Positions 15,184 to 24,363 are shown, counted from the first letter of the stretch. The stretch: DNA of 64,000 nt from a bacterium (GCA_030428205.1 JAUIBK010000011.1:1-64000), one strand, 5' to 3'. Made by a program: numbers and translations. The notes: a model not told the origin generated them from the letters alone.

Positions 15184-16494
15184 ATGGCAAAATTAACAAA
15201 CATTTCCGGCTTTCCCGAGTGGCTCCCTGAGCAAAAGCTTCTTGAAAACGCGCTTATTGAGAAGATTAAAGAGGTTTATGAGAGCCACGGGTTCGTACCG
15301 ATTGAAACACCCTCTGTTGAGCTTATGTCAACGCTTGCTTCTCAAGGTGTTGTAGATAAGGAGCTCTATACATTACACCGCGCAGGAAGCGAGCAAGACA
15401 AAGAGGCAGAGCTTGGACTTCACTTCGATCTCACTGTTCCGTTTGCACGCTACGTTGCGCAGCACTTAAACGATCTTGTTTTTCCATTTAAACGGTATCA
15501 GCTCCAACGGGTGTGGAGAGGGGAGCGCCCTCAAAAAGGACGTTTTCGTGAATTTTACCAGTTCGATGTTGATATTGTTGCGCGAGAGCATCTCCCTGTT
15601 TCCTGTGATGCAGAGGTGCTCACCATACTTGATAAGGCTTATACCGCTATAAACATTTCGCCACACCTTTTGAAAGTAAATAACCGTAAGCTTCTCCATG
15701 GTATTTATGCTGGATATGGATTATCTGAGGAAGCTCGAAAGAAGGCGATCACAGCGATTGATAAACTCGATAAGATCAGCGAAGAAGGAGTTTTAGGGGA
15801 GCTCTCTCAGATCGAGGGCGTATCTCAAGAGACAGGTCAAAGTATTCTTAATGCGTGTAACCTGATCTGTCCCGCAACTGAAGCCATCTCTCGCCTCGAA
15901 GCGCTCGGGATCGAAGGAGAGCTCTTTGCTGCTGGCATTGGTGAGATGAAAGAGATTCTCTCATTACTTCCTGTGACGACATTAGAACGAATGGAGCTTA
16001 ATTTAAGTCTCGCTCGTGGATTGCACTATTACACTGGAATTATCGTTGAAGTGCATATGCCCGAGTATCCAGAGTACGGCTCTGTTGGCGGAGGTGGGCG
16101 TTATGAAGGGCTCGTCTCTCAGTTTATGAAAAAAGAGATTCCTGGAGTAGGGGTTTCTATCGGGCTTACCCGCTTAATGGATCTTATCCTTTCAAACAAC
16201 CTCCTTCAAGACACGGCACCTCCGGCAGCTCAAGTTCTTGTAGCTGTCTTGAATGAAGAGCAGCGGGTGACATGTAATGCACACGCAGAAACGCTTCGTC
16301 AAGCAGGAGTGTCTACGGAAGTCTTCTTTAAGTCTCCTAAGCTTGGAAAGCAGATTGATTTTGCTGCAAAGAAAAATATTCCCTACGTACTTTTCGTAGA
16401 TGGGGAATCAGGTGCGCTTGAGATAAAAGATCTGCTCTCAGGTGAGCAGGAGAATGTTAGCGACCTCGAGAGTTGGGCGGAGCTCCTTTCTTAG
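15184..16494 (+). CDS. hisS: Histidyl-tRNA synthetase
   Basis: This 436-residue class II synthetase attaches histidine to tRNA-His in the cytoplasm. Motif 2 is visible as RYQLQRVWRGERPQKGRFREF near residues 105-125. The histidine-binding region reads LARGLHYYTG near 275, followed by GGGGRYEGL, and motif 3 by GVSIGLTRL. The C-terminal anticodon-binding domain follows (VLVAVLNEEQR onward). The A-RG-LHYYTG form differs from the LARGLDYYTG of many bacterial enzymes and is closer to the form seen in some archaeal-type or HisS2-like branches. Start ATG 15184 is the first in frame and leads directly into a typical N-terminus. Confidence 0.93.
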   Translation: MAKLTNISGFPEWLPEQKLLENALIEKIKEVYESHGFVPIETPSVELMSTLASQGVVDKELYTLHRAGSEQDKEAELGLHFDLTVPFARYVAQHLNDLVFPFKRYQLQRVWRGERPQKGRFREFYQFDVDIVAREHLPVSCDAEVLTILDKAYTAINISPHLLKVNNRKLLHGIYAGYGLSEEARKKAITAIDKLDKISEEGVLGELSQIEGVSQETGQSILNACNLICPATEAISRLEALGIEGELFAAGIGEMKEILSLLPVTTLERMELNLSLARGLHYYTGIIVEVHMPEYPEYGSVGGGGRYEGLVSQFMKKEIPGVGVSIGLTRLMDLILSNNLLQDTAPPAAQVLVAVLNEEQRVTCNAHAETLRQAGVSTEVFFKSPKLGKQIDFAAKKNIPYVLFVDGESGALEIKDLLSGEQENVSDLESWAELLS

Positions 16495-16663
16495 AGAAGG
16501 AATTATCGAATAAAATCGTAAGAGTAGCTTGTCGCTAGACTTTTTATGTACGTATAGTACATTTTTAACGTCCAGGAACCCATAATAAGCTTGAGACCTC
16601 ACTTCGGGCAAAGGATTGCGCGATCCAGTTGTCATCTCTCTTTGTTTTTTAAAGGTTCTAGTT

Positions 16664-17869
16664 ATGAAACACTTGTTGTATCGTTCGCGTACGTATCCTT
16701 CACTCCTTTTCTCACTTCTTATGCTTTGCTTCACTGTAGGGCAAAGAAATGTTTCCGCTGATACCTCTGTTGAAGCTCTGCCCTCGTCATTGTCTTTTGC
16801 CTTTACGAATGAAGCTGGAGACTATGCTGGTCTGACAGGTTCACTCGCCTCGGTGCTCTTGAAACAGAATAAAAACGGTTCTCTTTCAGAGATTTCATTA
16901 CCATTTGCCCCTTTCCTAGATTCTCCAACAGACATGAAAGGAAAAAGTATCCTCTCACTCCACGGGAAGATTTACGATATTGAAACCGAAACGTATAGGC
17001 AGATCGAAGGGAGTGTTGGAGGCGCCTATGGAATACTTGATGACGGAAGTATTATCGGACAGCTGAGTCGTGACGGTCAGGGACAGTTTAGCTATGAAAC
17101 TGATGTCGCGCTTTGGAATGCGGATGGTGAGCTCGAACTCGTGCTTCCAAGGGACGTTGATGGCGACGGGATTGAGGAGCTCGATCGTACTCATTATCCT
17201 TTTGCAACCAAGCTTCGTAACGGTTCTGTTTTTATTGCGGCGAATGCCAATCGACCCGTTGTAACGGGTGATGTCACTGAGAGTAGAAGTCGATTACTTC
17301 TTCATTATGGTGAGACGGGAGAAACGCAGGTTCATTTACCAGAGATCGATGGAGAGCAAGTTGCTGAAATCGAAGTTTCAGGAGTTGACGCAGCCTTTGG
17401 AGGCTTGGTCATTGGTCGTTACCGAAGAGAGTTTGGTCAAGCAGCGCACGCTTATTTGCTCGCCCCCCGTGCAAATAATGGACAAGGAAAGTACTTTTCT
17501 CTTGCTGATTCCGATTGGGAGAGTAGTCGCGCGGATCATGTTTTTGTAAACGGAAGGACGGTTACGGTATTTGGTACGGTTGATTCTCCACAAGCAGGAA
17601 CGAGCCCTCAAGATCGAGCCGGACACGCTGCTATATGGGTACTGGACTTTCAAAATGGTCGAACCTCGGTACAAACACGATTCCTTCTTGGAGATATTCT
17701 TGGCGAACTCAACCCGCTGAATCATCTTCTTGATGTGGATCAGGTTCTTGTCGGAGCCGAGTCGCTTACTCTTATGGTAGGAGGAGTACTTGGGATAGTA
17801 GAAGATACTCCGGAAGAGCAGGGGTACCTCTTTGGAAAGCGAATGATTAAAGTTATCCTCGGCAGGTAG
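16664..17869 (+). CDS. Secreted beta-rich protein, unknown function
   Basis: ATG 16664 has AAAGG eight bases upstream and opens a signal peptide (LLFSLLMLCFTVG, cleavage near VSADT); an in-frame ATG at 16616 would lengthen it without a better site. The mature ~370 residues are beta-rich with recurring short turns such as GILDDGSIIGQ and DVDGDGIEELDR, the latter resembling a calcium-binding loop as in FG-GAP or EF-hand-like repeats. The pattern of repeated strand pairs suggests a beta-propeller of ~5 blades. No family recognised with confidence. It follows hisS by 170 bases and is probably separately transcribed. Confidence 0.55.
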   Translation: MKHLLYRSRTYPSLLFSLLMLCFTVGQRNVSADTSVEALPSSLSFAFTNEAGDYAGLTGSLASVLLKQNKNGSLSEISLPFAPFLDSPTDMKGKSILSLHGKIYDIETETYRQIEGSVGGAYGILDDGSIIGQLSRDGQGQFSYETDVALWNADGELELVLPRDVDGDGIEELDRTHYPFATKLRNGSVFIAANANRPVVTGDVTESRSRLLLHYGETGETQVHLPEIDGEQVAEIEVSGVDAAFGGLVIGRYRREFGQAAHAYLLAPRANNGQGKYFSLADSDWESSRADHVFVNGRTVTVFGTVDSPQAGTSPQDRAGHAAIWVLDFQNGRTSVQTRFLLGDILGELNPLNHLLDVDQVLVGAESLTLMVGGVLGIVEDTPEEQGYLFGKRMIKVILGR

Positions 17870-17880
17870 TCGGGGGCGGA

Positions 17881-18693
17881 TTACTCGAGTAGTTTTTTTC
17901 TCGCTCGAGAGCTCACTCGTTCCACGAGAATGACTAACGCAAAAATGCAGAGGATGATCATTGCTGCCTCTGAGTAGCGAAACATATCCATTGCAACTTT
18001 TAGCTCGATACCGATGCCTCCTGCGCCAACAAGCCCAAGGACCACGGAAGACCGGACTGCTTTCTCTAGGCTAAACAGGGATGAGGTAATAAACGAAGGC
18101 AGGGACGCCGGAACGATAAAGGAAAAGAAGATGCCCGTACGACTAGCTCCCAGAGCAGTGAGTGCTTCACGAGGGCCTTTCTCGACTTCTTCCATCCCTT
18201 CAGCGAAAAAACGCCCACAAAATCCAATGGTATCAACAGCCAGAGTGAGTGTTCCTGCAAAAGGCCCAAGGCCAACGGTAGCCACAAAAAAGAGGGCCCA
18301 GACGAGATCTGGTACCGTACGAAAGAGGGAAACGATGGCTCGTGCAAGTTGGTAAACCACTGGGTGTGGAGAAGTGGCCCGCGATGCTAATGCTGCGAGT
18401 GGAAAGCTCACAATGATACCGATAACAGTTCCAACGAGCGCCATCTGAAATGTTTCAAGGAGGCTCCAACCAATACGTGGAAGTCGCGATGTGTCTGGAG
18501 GAAGCATCTGAGAGAGGAGGCTGATCATCTCAGGAAATCCAGTTGCCAGCTCAGAGAGTGAAATGCCTGCGCCTTGAAAAGAATAAGCGACAAACCAGAC
18601 CGTAATGAGGGTCAAGAAGAGTGAGAGAATCCCCGGCCGTTCGAATCGGCTCGGAAGGTTACTCGGATTCGTTGCTAACACGGCTTGGTTCAT
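17881..18693 (-). CDS. phnE: Phosphonate-type ABC transporter, permease
   Basis: This 270-residue inner-membrane protein has six hydrophobic helices and the PhnE-type permease signature. Markers are PRIGWSLLETFQMALVGTV, FRTVPDLVWALFFV, GPFAGTLTLAVDTIGFCGR and the EAA loop near EALTALGASRTGIFF, where the ATPase docks. The C-terminal GGIGIELKVAMDMFRYSE is typical of PhnE. It is the last gene of the phnD-phnC-phnE operon, and its start lies 35 bases inside phnC, indicating coupled translation. The substrate is phosphonate, phosphite or phosphate ester by family; which one cannot be told here. Confidence 0.88.
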   Translation of the reverse strand: MNQAVLATNPSNLPSRFERPGILSLFLTLITVWFVAYSFQGAGISLSELATGFPEMISLLSQMLPPDTSRLPRIGWSLLETFQMALVGTVIGIIVSFPLAALASRATSPHPVVYQLARAIVSLFRTVPDLVWALFFVATVGLGPFAGTLTLAVDTIGFCGRFFAEGMEEVEKGPREALTALGASRTGIFFSFIVPASLPSFITSSLFSLEKAVRSSVVLGLVGAGGIGIELKVAMDMFRYSEAAMIILCIFALVILVERVSSRARKKLLE

Positions 18694-19480
18694 AGAAAGA
18701 CCTTAAGTCAGAAGTTGTCAGTTCTGTATTGGGTTTATCGAGCTCCAAGACTCCCTTGCGAAGCCCGATCACACGCTCAGAGTATTCAATGGCGTGTTCT
18801 AAGTGATGAGTAGAGAAAATAAGAGAAATGCCATTATCCCGTGCCAGCCGTGCGAGCAGCTCCATGATTTGCTCTCCAGCTTCAGGATCGAGGCTTGCTA
18901 CAGGTTCGTCAGCGAGGATGATTTCAGGCTCTTGCATCAGAGCTCTTGCAATAGCGACACGTTGAGATTGTCCACCGGAGAGTCTATCAACAGGGCGGGA
19001 GGCAAAATCAGCGAGTCCCACTTCATTCAAACAAGCAAGCGCCCGCTCGCGCAAGTGCTGTGGAGCGAGGCCTTGAAACCAAACTCGAGGAGAAGGCACT
19101 TTTCCCTGAGCGCCGTGAAGCACGTTGGTTAGAGCTGAAAGTCGGGGTACAAGGTTGTGTTTCTGAAAGACAAAGCCTACTCGGCTACGAAGTCTTTTGA
19201 GAGCCGCCCTGTTGAGGGAAAGTACGTCATCACCCAGCAGAGAAATTGAGCCACTATCAGGTTCAATGAGTCTTACAAGGCACCGTAGCAAAGTGCTCTT
19301 GCCAGAGCCATTTGAGCCAACAAGAGCTACCGCGCTACCTGCAGTTACCGAGAGGGTCACATCAGTGAGGATAACATTGGGTCCAAAAGACTTTCGTAGC
19401 CCATCAATGATGATGGGGGTGCTCTTTTGAGTGGGTTCGGGGGAGCTTGTTGGTGATTGCATAGAAGCTACAGCGGACAC
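18659..19480 (-). CDS. phnC: Phosphonate-type ABC transporter, ATPase
   Basis: The 273-residue ATPase carries Walker A GSNGSGKST near residue 53, a Q-loop in GFVFQKHNLVPRLS (the VPRLSxxxNVLHG stretch is typical of PhnC), the signature LSGGQSQRVAIARAL near residue 165, Walker B ILADEPVASLD and the switch His in STHHLEHA. A ~22-residue Ser/Thr/Pro-rich N-terminal leader precedes the domain; the real start might be the Met reached later, but none gives a better ribosome binding site. It starts six bases after phnD ends and overlaps phnE. Confidence 0.9.
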   Translation of the reverse strand: MSAVASMQSPTSSPEPTQKSTPIIIDGLRKSFGPNVILTDVTLSVTAGSAVALVGSNGSGKSTLLRCLVRLIEPDSGSISLLGDDVLSLNRAALKRLRSRVGFVFQKHNLVPRLSALTNVLHGAQGKVPSPRVWFQGLAPQHLRERALACLNEVGLADFASRPVDRLSGGQSQRVAIARALMQEPEIILADEPVASLDPEAGEQIMELLARLARDNGISLIFSTHHLEHAIEYSERVIGLRKGVLELDKPNTELTTSDLRSFYEPSRVSNESE

Positions 19481-19486
19481 GATTGG

Positions 19487-20386
19487 CTAGCCTGTTTTGA
19501 CAGAAGAAGTAAACTCTGCAAATCCGGCTGTTTTATACAGTTGGCGAATATAATCGTAATCAGAGTCTTGAATTGAGGTAAGAAACTTCATCGATTTGTA
19601 TTTATTGTTTCGTGGGCCAACGAGGATAGCTTCCAGAATTTCGTCGCCGTGTTCGCCAAATGCTACTCGGACCTTTTCGATAACATCTGTTGGAACATGA
19701 GGTGCTGCCATAATGAGATCGTTTGGAAGATCGGGGCTTCGTCCGAGAATTTGGAAGTCATCTTCTGAGACTCCTACTTCTTTTTCGCTAAAGAGATGGA
19801 AGCGATCTTGATTGAGTCCGATCGCATCAACCTTGCCTCTTACTAGTGATTTCCAGGCAACGAGCTTACCAACATTAATGGCTTTCATGTCAGTTGAGGC
19901 ATCAATTCCTGCGTTAGCAAGAACCTGTAATGGTGCGAGATGGTACGCGGTCGATCCGTGATCACCAAAGGCGATCTTTTTTCCTTTCAGATCGGAGAGA
20001 GAATGAATTCCACTGTCTTTACGGGTAACTACTACAGAATAGTATCCTGGCCGAGAGAGACCAATAACCGGAAGAGCATCGCTCCGGTGCTTAATCATGA
20101 CGTATTCAGACGGGCCACTGAGAGCAAAATCGAGTTTTCCAGAACGAAACGTTTCTGCAACGACCGTTCTCCCGGTTACTGGGAAGAGTTTAAATGTGAG
20201 TCCTGTTTTCTCTGAGAGGATTTTTTGAAAAGCACCAAATTCTCGCTGAAGTTCTTCAAGACCAACAACGTCTGTTACGGCAAAACGGTAGACTCGCTGT
20301 TCGTTTTCCGTAGCGAAGGAAGAGACAAAAGGAAGGAGCACGAATCCGAAAGCAAAGAGAGTGAAAAGTGTAGCTCGCACAATCAT
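19487..20386 (-). CDS. phnD: Phosphonate-type ABC transporter, substrate-binding protein
   Basis: ATG 20386 is chosen because GGAG lies eight bases upstream, and the product then starts with a signal peptide (ATLFTLFAFGFVLLPFV, cleavage after SFA). The 299-residue protein has PhnD hallmarks: KLDFALSGPSEYVMI, the DSGIHSLSDLKGKKIAFGDHGSTAYHLAP segment that wraps the phosphonate group (Ser, Asp, Ser-Thr-Ala), and a C-terminal helical part. It is the first gene of the transporter operon. No C-P lyase or phosphonatase genes are in the window, so the imported compound must be used elsewhere or be phosphite or phosphate. Confidence 0.88.
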   Translation of the reverse strand: MIVRATLFTLFAFGFVLLPFVSSFATENEQRVYRFAVTDVVGLEELQREFGAFQKILSEKTGLTFKLFPVTGRTVVAETFRSGKLDFALSGPSEYVMIKHRSDALPVIGLSRPGYYSVVVTRKDSGIHSLSDLKGKKIAFGDHGSTAYHLAPLQVLANAGIDASTDMKAINVGKLVAWKSLVRGKVDAIGLNQDRFHLFSEKEVGVSEDDFQILGRSPDLPNDLIMAAPHVPTDVIEKVRVAFGEHGDEILEAILVGPRNNKYKSMKFLTSIQDSDYDYIRQLYKTAGFAEFTSSVKTG

Positions 20387-20591
20387 ACAGTGTCTCCAGG
20401 GGGTAGTTTTCAAACTGGTTCAAAGATACCTGATATGCTGAGAGAAGCAAATGTTTAGGGAATTAAATACGTTATGGTTTTGTTAGGGAGGGTTTTTCTC
20501 GATCAAACGACCCTCTCTGAGAGGAACATAGCTGTTTTTTAGCTGTAAAATTATCGGAAATAGATAGAGATTTCTTGTGCTTGCATGTGAC

Positions 20592-20762
20592 TATACCCCG
20601 TGAGATTGGGGCTGTCGCGTCTCTCTGAATGTTTGTGCCACGTATGGTGGTGTGAATGCTAATCGCTTTCACACGTTTTTCCGCACGGGGTATATTTATC
20701 TTCCCTAGGGAAGTACGCTGCTTTCAGTAGCATATTTCCCGTGCGGCGTCTCCGAAGACGCC
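20592..20762 (-). other. Multi-hairpin element with TATACCCCGTG terminal repeats, copy 1
   Basis: Read on the minus strand this element opens with a GGCGTC/GACGCC hairpin (20745-20762). A 15 bp stem with a three-base loop (20708-20740) follows, and then a 103 bp core bounded by the exact 11 bp inverted repeat TATACCCCGTG/CACGGGGTATA (20684-20694 and 20592-20602). Inside the core is a 10 bp stem (20650-20674) with a five-base loop. Copy 2 lies at 35596-35768 in the opposite orientation. It occupies the divergent gap between phnD and the hugZ-like gene. A 66-codon frame at 20472-20672 is part of this element. Confidence 0.85.
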
Positions 20763-20821
20763 TTGAAAAGCGTGACTGATAATCTTTGGAGTTAAATCAA
20801 AAACAACCTTAGAGAACCACT

Positions 20822-21556
20822 ATGAATGTAAGAGATAAGATTACAGCCCACCGCTCCGCTACCCTCTCTACTATCTCCCAAAAACACGATGGATACCCAT
20901 TTGGGTCCATTGTGCCATACGACGTGGATAAAGAGGGAAGGCCCGTCATCTATATTTCTACCCTTGCTGAGCACTACAAAAATCTCACTGTTTGCCCGAA
21001 AGCATCCCTTACCGTCTTGGATCCATTTGGCCACCGTTCTCCTCAAGCTCACTGGAGAATCACGCTGCTTTGTTCTTTTGCTGAAGTGAACAAGAAAGAG
21101 CAAGTTGCCTACCGAGAGAGTTATCTCTCACGCTTTCCATCAGCAAAAAGTTATGGTGAAGCGCATGATTTTTTCTTTTTTCGTGGTGAAGTTCAAGGTG
21201 TCAGGTGGATTGAAGGTTTTGGCTCTATGGGGTGGTGCTCGGCGCAAGACTACGAAACGGAGTCGCTTGACTCTCTTTCATATCATTCTCCTGGCATTGT
21301 GGCACATATGAATGCTGACCACAGTGACGCTCTTGAGAAGTATGTTCGGCTCTATGCTTCAGAGTGCGCACCGCTTTTGAGCGAGAAGAGCTCTGTGGTT
21401 ATGACGGGGATTTCAGATAGCTCTCTTCACCTACGCATCTTTGCTCCGAATGAAGAGAGGGACCTCGTACTTCCATTATCTCAAAAAATTTCAACACCTA
21501 CCGAAGCTCGAAAAGTTCTCATCGAGATGCTTTCTGATGAGCGAACCACAGTTTAG
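20822..21556 (+). CDS. HugZ-like split-barrel heme-utilisation protein with DUF2470 domain
   Basis: The 244-residue protein has two parts. Residues ~1-150 match the pyridoxamine-phosphate-oxidase-like split barrel (RSATLSTISQKHDGYPFGSIVPY, ISTLAEHYKNL, ASLTVLDP). Residues ~160-240 match DUF2470, with the signature GIVAHMNADHSDAL. This order is that of HugZ/HutZ proteins, which bind and degrade heme, and of related flavin-free split-barrel proteins. The C-terminal HNADH-like His region supplies heme contacts in HugZ. Its stop codon overlaps the stop codon of alr on the other strand. Heme degradation is likely by family but not shown. Confidence 0.8.
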   Translation: MNVRDKITAHRSATLSTISQKHDGYPFGSIVPYDVDKEGRPVIYISTLAEHYKNLTVCPKASLTVLDPFGHRSPQAHWRITLLCSFAEVNKKEQVAYRESYLSRFPSAKSYGEAHDFFFFRGEVQGVRWIEGFGSMGWCSAQDYETESLDSLSYHSPGIVAHMNADHSDALEKYVRLYASECAPLLSEKSSVVMTGISDSSLHLRIFAPNEERDLVLPLSQKISTPTEARKVLIEMLSDERTTV

Positions 21557-22710
21557 CGCACGACAGTACGTGGAATGTTCTCGGAAAGTCGAACAAGTGA
21601 CTCATAGTTAAGAGCGTGTACGAGATCGCTAAAGGAGGTGACGACCGTTCGCTCCTGCCCTTGGCTTCCGATAATAACAACCTCATCATGAAGCTTTACT
21701 CCTTTGATGTCAGTAATATCGACCGTGCACATATTCATATTGACGATTCCTACTACAGGAGCACGCTTTCCACGAATAAGAACATAGCCAAGATTACTGA
21801 GAGAGCGACTTATGCCGTCCGCGTATCCGACGGGAATAACAGCAAGCTTCAATGGACGAGTGCTAAGGTAGCTTTGGCCGTATCCTACGTATGAGTGCTT
21901 GGGAACTGATCGGATAGAATGCACGTAGGTCTTCCAAGTGAGAACCTGTCGGAGTGGGTCTTTTATTTTTCTCTCTTGCTGGGAAATATATCGTCCTTTG
22001 ATCTCTGATGTCGGCCAAAACCCATATTGCATAACTCCAACACGAGCAAGATCGAGCATCATCTCTGGACAAGCGATGAGCACGGAAGAGCAAGCAACGT
22101 GTTGTGGAACAATTCTTTTTAGCTTTCGGCAAATAGCTTTCACCAATTTATGGAATAAATTGATTTGAGCAGAGATCCGTTCTGTATTCGAGTACTTCTC
22201 TGCTCCTGCTAAATGTGTGCAGACTCCAACCAGAGAGAGTGTTTCGGGATGAGAAGCGACATACTCGCTGACCTTTGTTAGGTGAGCTTCTGTTATTCCA
22301 GTACGGTACATTCCAGTTTCAAGTTCGAAATGAATTTTTGCTGAAGTATTCAGTTTTTTGGCGACTGCCTCAATTTTATTGAGTCTTGTTGAAGAATCGA
22401 CGTAGAACTCAATATCGTGCTCGATCAGCCAATGCAGTGCATCCTCAGGGGGAGCTGTCATGACAATGATACGACTCTCCTTGTTGGGGAGGTGGTGAAA
22501 GAGGATGTATGCCTCTTCTGCATGAGCTACGGCGAAACATTCAACGCCAGCTGCTTGCGCTAGCGAAGGATAAATTTCAATCCCATGTCCATAGGCATTG
22601 CCCTTTACAACAGAACAAAAAGTTGTGTGAGACGGAAGAAGAGACCGAATGAACTCAATATTTCTTCGGACTTGGCTTTTACTAATTTCAATAACAGAGC
22701 GTTCAAACAT
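21553..22710 (-). CDS. alr: Alanine racemase
   Basis: A 385-residue PLP enzyme that makes D-alanine for peptidoglycan. The PLP lysine is in CSVVKGNAYGHG near residue 36. The second catalytic Tyr sits in the GYGQSYLSTRPLKLAVIPVGYADGISR block near residues 280-305, and RVGVMQYGFWP near 225 is also conserved. The usual SYGGTY is replaced by GYGQSY, within family variation. It starts two bases after the M20 amidohydrolase stop, so the two are co-transcribed. It converges with the hugZ-like gene. No dadA or ddl is nearby. Confidence 0.92.
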   Translation of the reverse strand: MFERSVIEISKSQVRRNIEFIRSLLPSHTTFCSVVKGNAYGHGIEIYPSLAQAAGVECFAVAHAEEAYILFHHLPNKESRIIVMTAPPEDALHWLIEHDIEFYVDSSTRLNKIEAVAKKLNTSAKIHFELETGMYRTGITEAHLTKVSEYVASHPETLSLVGVCTHLAGAEKYSNTERISAQINLFHKLVKAICRKLKRIVPQHVACSSVLIACPEMMLDLARVGVMQYGFWPTSEIKGRYISQQERKIKDPLRQVLTWKTYVHSIRSVPKHSYVGYGQSYLSTRPLKLAVIPVGYADGISRSLSNLGYVLIRGKRAPVVGIVNMNMCTVDITDIKGVKLHDEVVIIGSQGQERTVVTSFSDLVHALNYESLVRLSENIPRTVVR

Positions 22711-22712
22711 AT

Positions 22713-23861
22713 CTAGGGCGCAGTGAGTTTCCTCGCAATGGACTCAAAGAGTTTTATTCCAGGCGATAGCAGCTCGTCTGGAAAATCGTAATCAGGGTTG
22801 TGTAGTTGTGGTTGAGCCTCCCCAGACCCTAAGCCTATTAATGCGCCAGGCCAACGAGTAGTAAACTTACCAAAATCTTCTGACCAACGAAAAGGTTCAT
22901 TTCTCTCAAAAGTTGATAGGCCGCTTTCTGACGCCACCTCTTGAATCTTTTGAACGAGGCCTTCGTCATTCACCGTCTCTGTAAATGGTTCTACGCGATC
23001 AACCTTCAGTAGAATTCCAGATGCCTTACAAGTTGATCGGCAGCGTTCTTGTAGTTGATTGAAGCAGTCATCGAGAAGAGAGGATGTACTTGCTCGAAGG
23101 GTCAGATACACCTGAGCAGAGCCAGGAGCTGTACCAAAAGCTTTTTCTCCGCATTCGATACCGACAAGAGTGGCTAGGGCTCCCTGTACTGAGGTGGTAA
23201 TGGCTTGAGTAACCTCGATAAGTGTTTTAATTGCTTCGACAGGCGAAGCACCGTCTTCAGGTTGGGCGGCATGGGAGGTTCTGCCCTCAAGCGTAAAGAT
23301 AAGTCCAGTTGAGGCCATGCACATAGGGCCTGGGCGCACCACAATTTGGCCAAGAGGGTAGCCTGGTACGTTATGAAGAGCAAAAACACCATCAAGTTCA
23401 AGTCTCTCTATTCGAGTATCATTGAGTACGAGCTCTGCTCCTTCACCAGTCTCCTCTGCTGGTTGAAAAAGGAGATGGACGGCTCCTCTCTCTAGTGGCT
23501 TTGCGAAAAGAACCGAAGCGAGTCCACACAAAATAGTCATATGACCATCGTGTCCACAGACATGTGCTACGCCTGATGTTTGCGATGCGTAGGAGAGTGT
23601 TGAAATTTCTTGAATAGGAAGCGCATCGAGTTCCGCTCGAAAGAGAAGAGAAGGGCCAGGCTCAGAAAATACGAGTGAGGCAAGTAGCCCATTTCCTCCG
23701 ATGTTTTTCTCAATGAGAATCTCTGGATGTAGCTCTTTGAGAAAAGACGATACAATATTTGCCGTTTGTTCTTCTTGATGGGCGAGCTCCGGAAATTGAT
23801 GAAGTGTATGGCGTAATTCGATAAGGGACTGATCCGTAGGAGGAGAGTAGTGAGAAGTCAT
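22713..23861 (-). CDS. M20 family amidohydrolase (hippurate/N-acyl amino acid hydrolase-like)
   Basis: This 382-residue metallopeptidase has the M20D pattern: a first helix with LRHTLHQFPELAHQEEQTA, VAHVCGHDGHMTILCG near residue 97 with the metal ligands, LLFQPAEETGEGAELVL near 130 with the catalytic Glu pair, ALHNVPGYPLG, and a late HNPDYDFPDELL ligand. A lid domain with GRTSHAAQPEDGASP lies between. Such enzymes remove acyl groups from amino acids or peptides. Together with alr just downstream, it could help recycle or deacylate amino acids, but the pairing may be incidental. Family call is firm; substrate unknown. Confidence 0.88.
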   Translation of the reverse strand: MTSHYSPPTDQSLIELRHTLHQFPELAHQEEQTANIVSSFLKELHPEILIEKNIGGNGLLASLVFSEPGPSLLFRAELDALPIQEISTLSYASQTSGVAHVCGHDGHMTILCGLASVLFAKPLERGAVHLLFQPAEETGEGAELVLNDTRIERLELDGVFALHNVPGYPLGQIVVRPGPMCMASTGLIFTLEGRTSHAAQPEDGASPVEAIKTLIEVTQAITTSVQGALATLVGIECGEKAFGTAPGSAQVYLTLRASTSSLLDDCFNQLQERCRSTCKASGILLKVDRVEPFTETVNDEGLVQKIQEVASESGLSTFERNEPFRWSEDFGKFTTRWPGALIGLGSGEAQPQLHNPDYDFPDELLSPGIKLFESIARKLTAP

Positions 23862-23898
23862 AGCTTAAGAGATTAGCCTGAAAATCTCGAGAAAGGCA

Positions 23899-24363
23899 CT
23901 ATAAAAGAGAGAACGTTTCAAATCGCTCTGAAAGAGCTTTTTGTCGGTAAGAGAAGATTTTCCCAAGTTGACGCTTCACCATCAGGGAGTGGGCAATTTT
24001 TCCGAGTAGCCCAAAGGGCATGAGATACGACACACAGTCTTCAACTACAACACCTTTGTCGTGTTCGTGAATAATGTGTTCATGGTGCCACATTGTATAG
24101 GGGCCTTTGCGTTGTTCATCGACAAAATATCTTGGAGCATCTACCTGAGTTATTTCAGTTACCCACTCAAGTGGAATGTGTAGGATGGGGCGAACGGTAT
24201 AGCTAATGATGAGACCTGGATAGATACTCTCAGGCGGATCTGAGGTAATGTCAAATCCGAGATGGGGTGGGGTAATGACTTTAAGATTTGCCGGCGACGA
24301 GAAGAAATCCCAAGCTTCTTGGATAGAGGTTGCTAGTCCTATGGTGTCTCGTAGTTGATACAT
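23899..24363 (-). CDS. SRPBCC/START-like small ligand-binding protein
   Basis: The 154-residue protein matches the SRPBCC (Bet v 1-like) family. It starts with an AWDFFSSPANLKVITPPHLGF segment and continues with PGLIISYTVRPILHIPLEWVTEI, FVDEQRKGPYTMWHHEHII and a final amphipathic helix. This exact order is found in the uncharacterised bacterial group often called cell-division-inhibitor-like SRPBCC proteins. AGGAG lies five bases before ATG 24363. It binds a hydrophobic ligand by fold; the ligand is unknown. Confidence 0.75.
   Translation of the reverse strand: MYQLRDTIGLATSIQEAWDFFSSPANLKVITPPHLGFDITSDPPESIYPGLIISYTVRPILHIPLEWVTEITQVDAPRYFVDEQRKGPYTMWHHEHIIHEHDKGVVVEDCVSYLMPFGLLGKIAHSLMVKRQLGKIFSYRQKALSERFETFSLL

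Noticed and set aside
20472..20672. 66-codon minus-strand frame similar to one at 35569-35754
   Set aside because: Similarity between the two is due to the shared structured element; neither has a ribosome binding site, and the reading frames differ outside the core.
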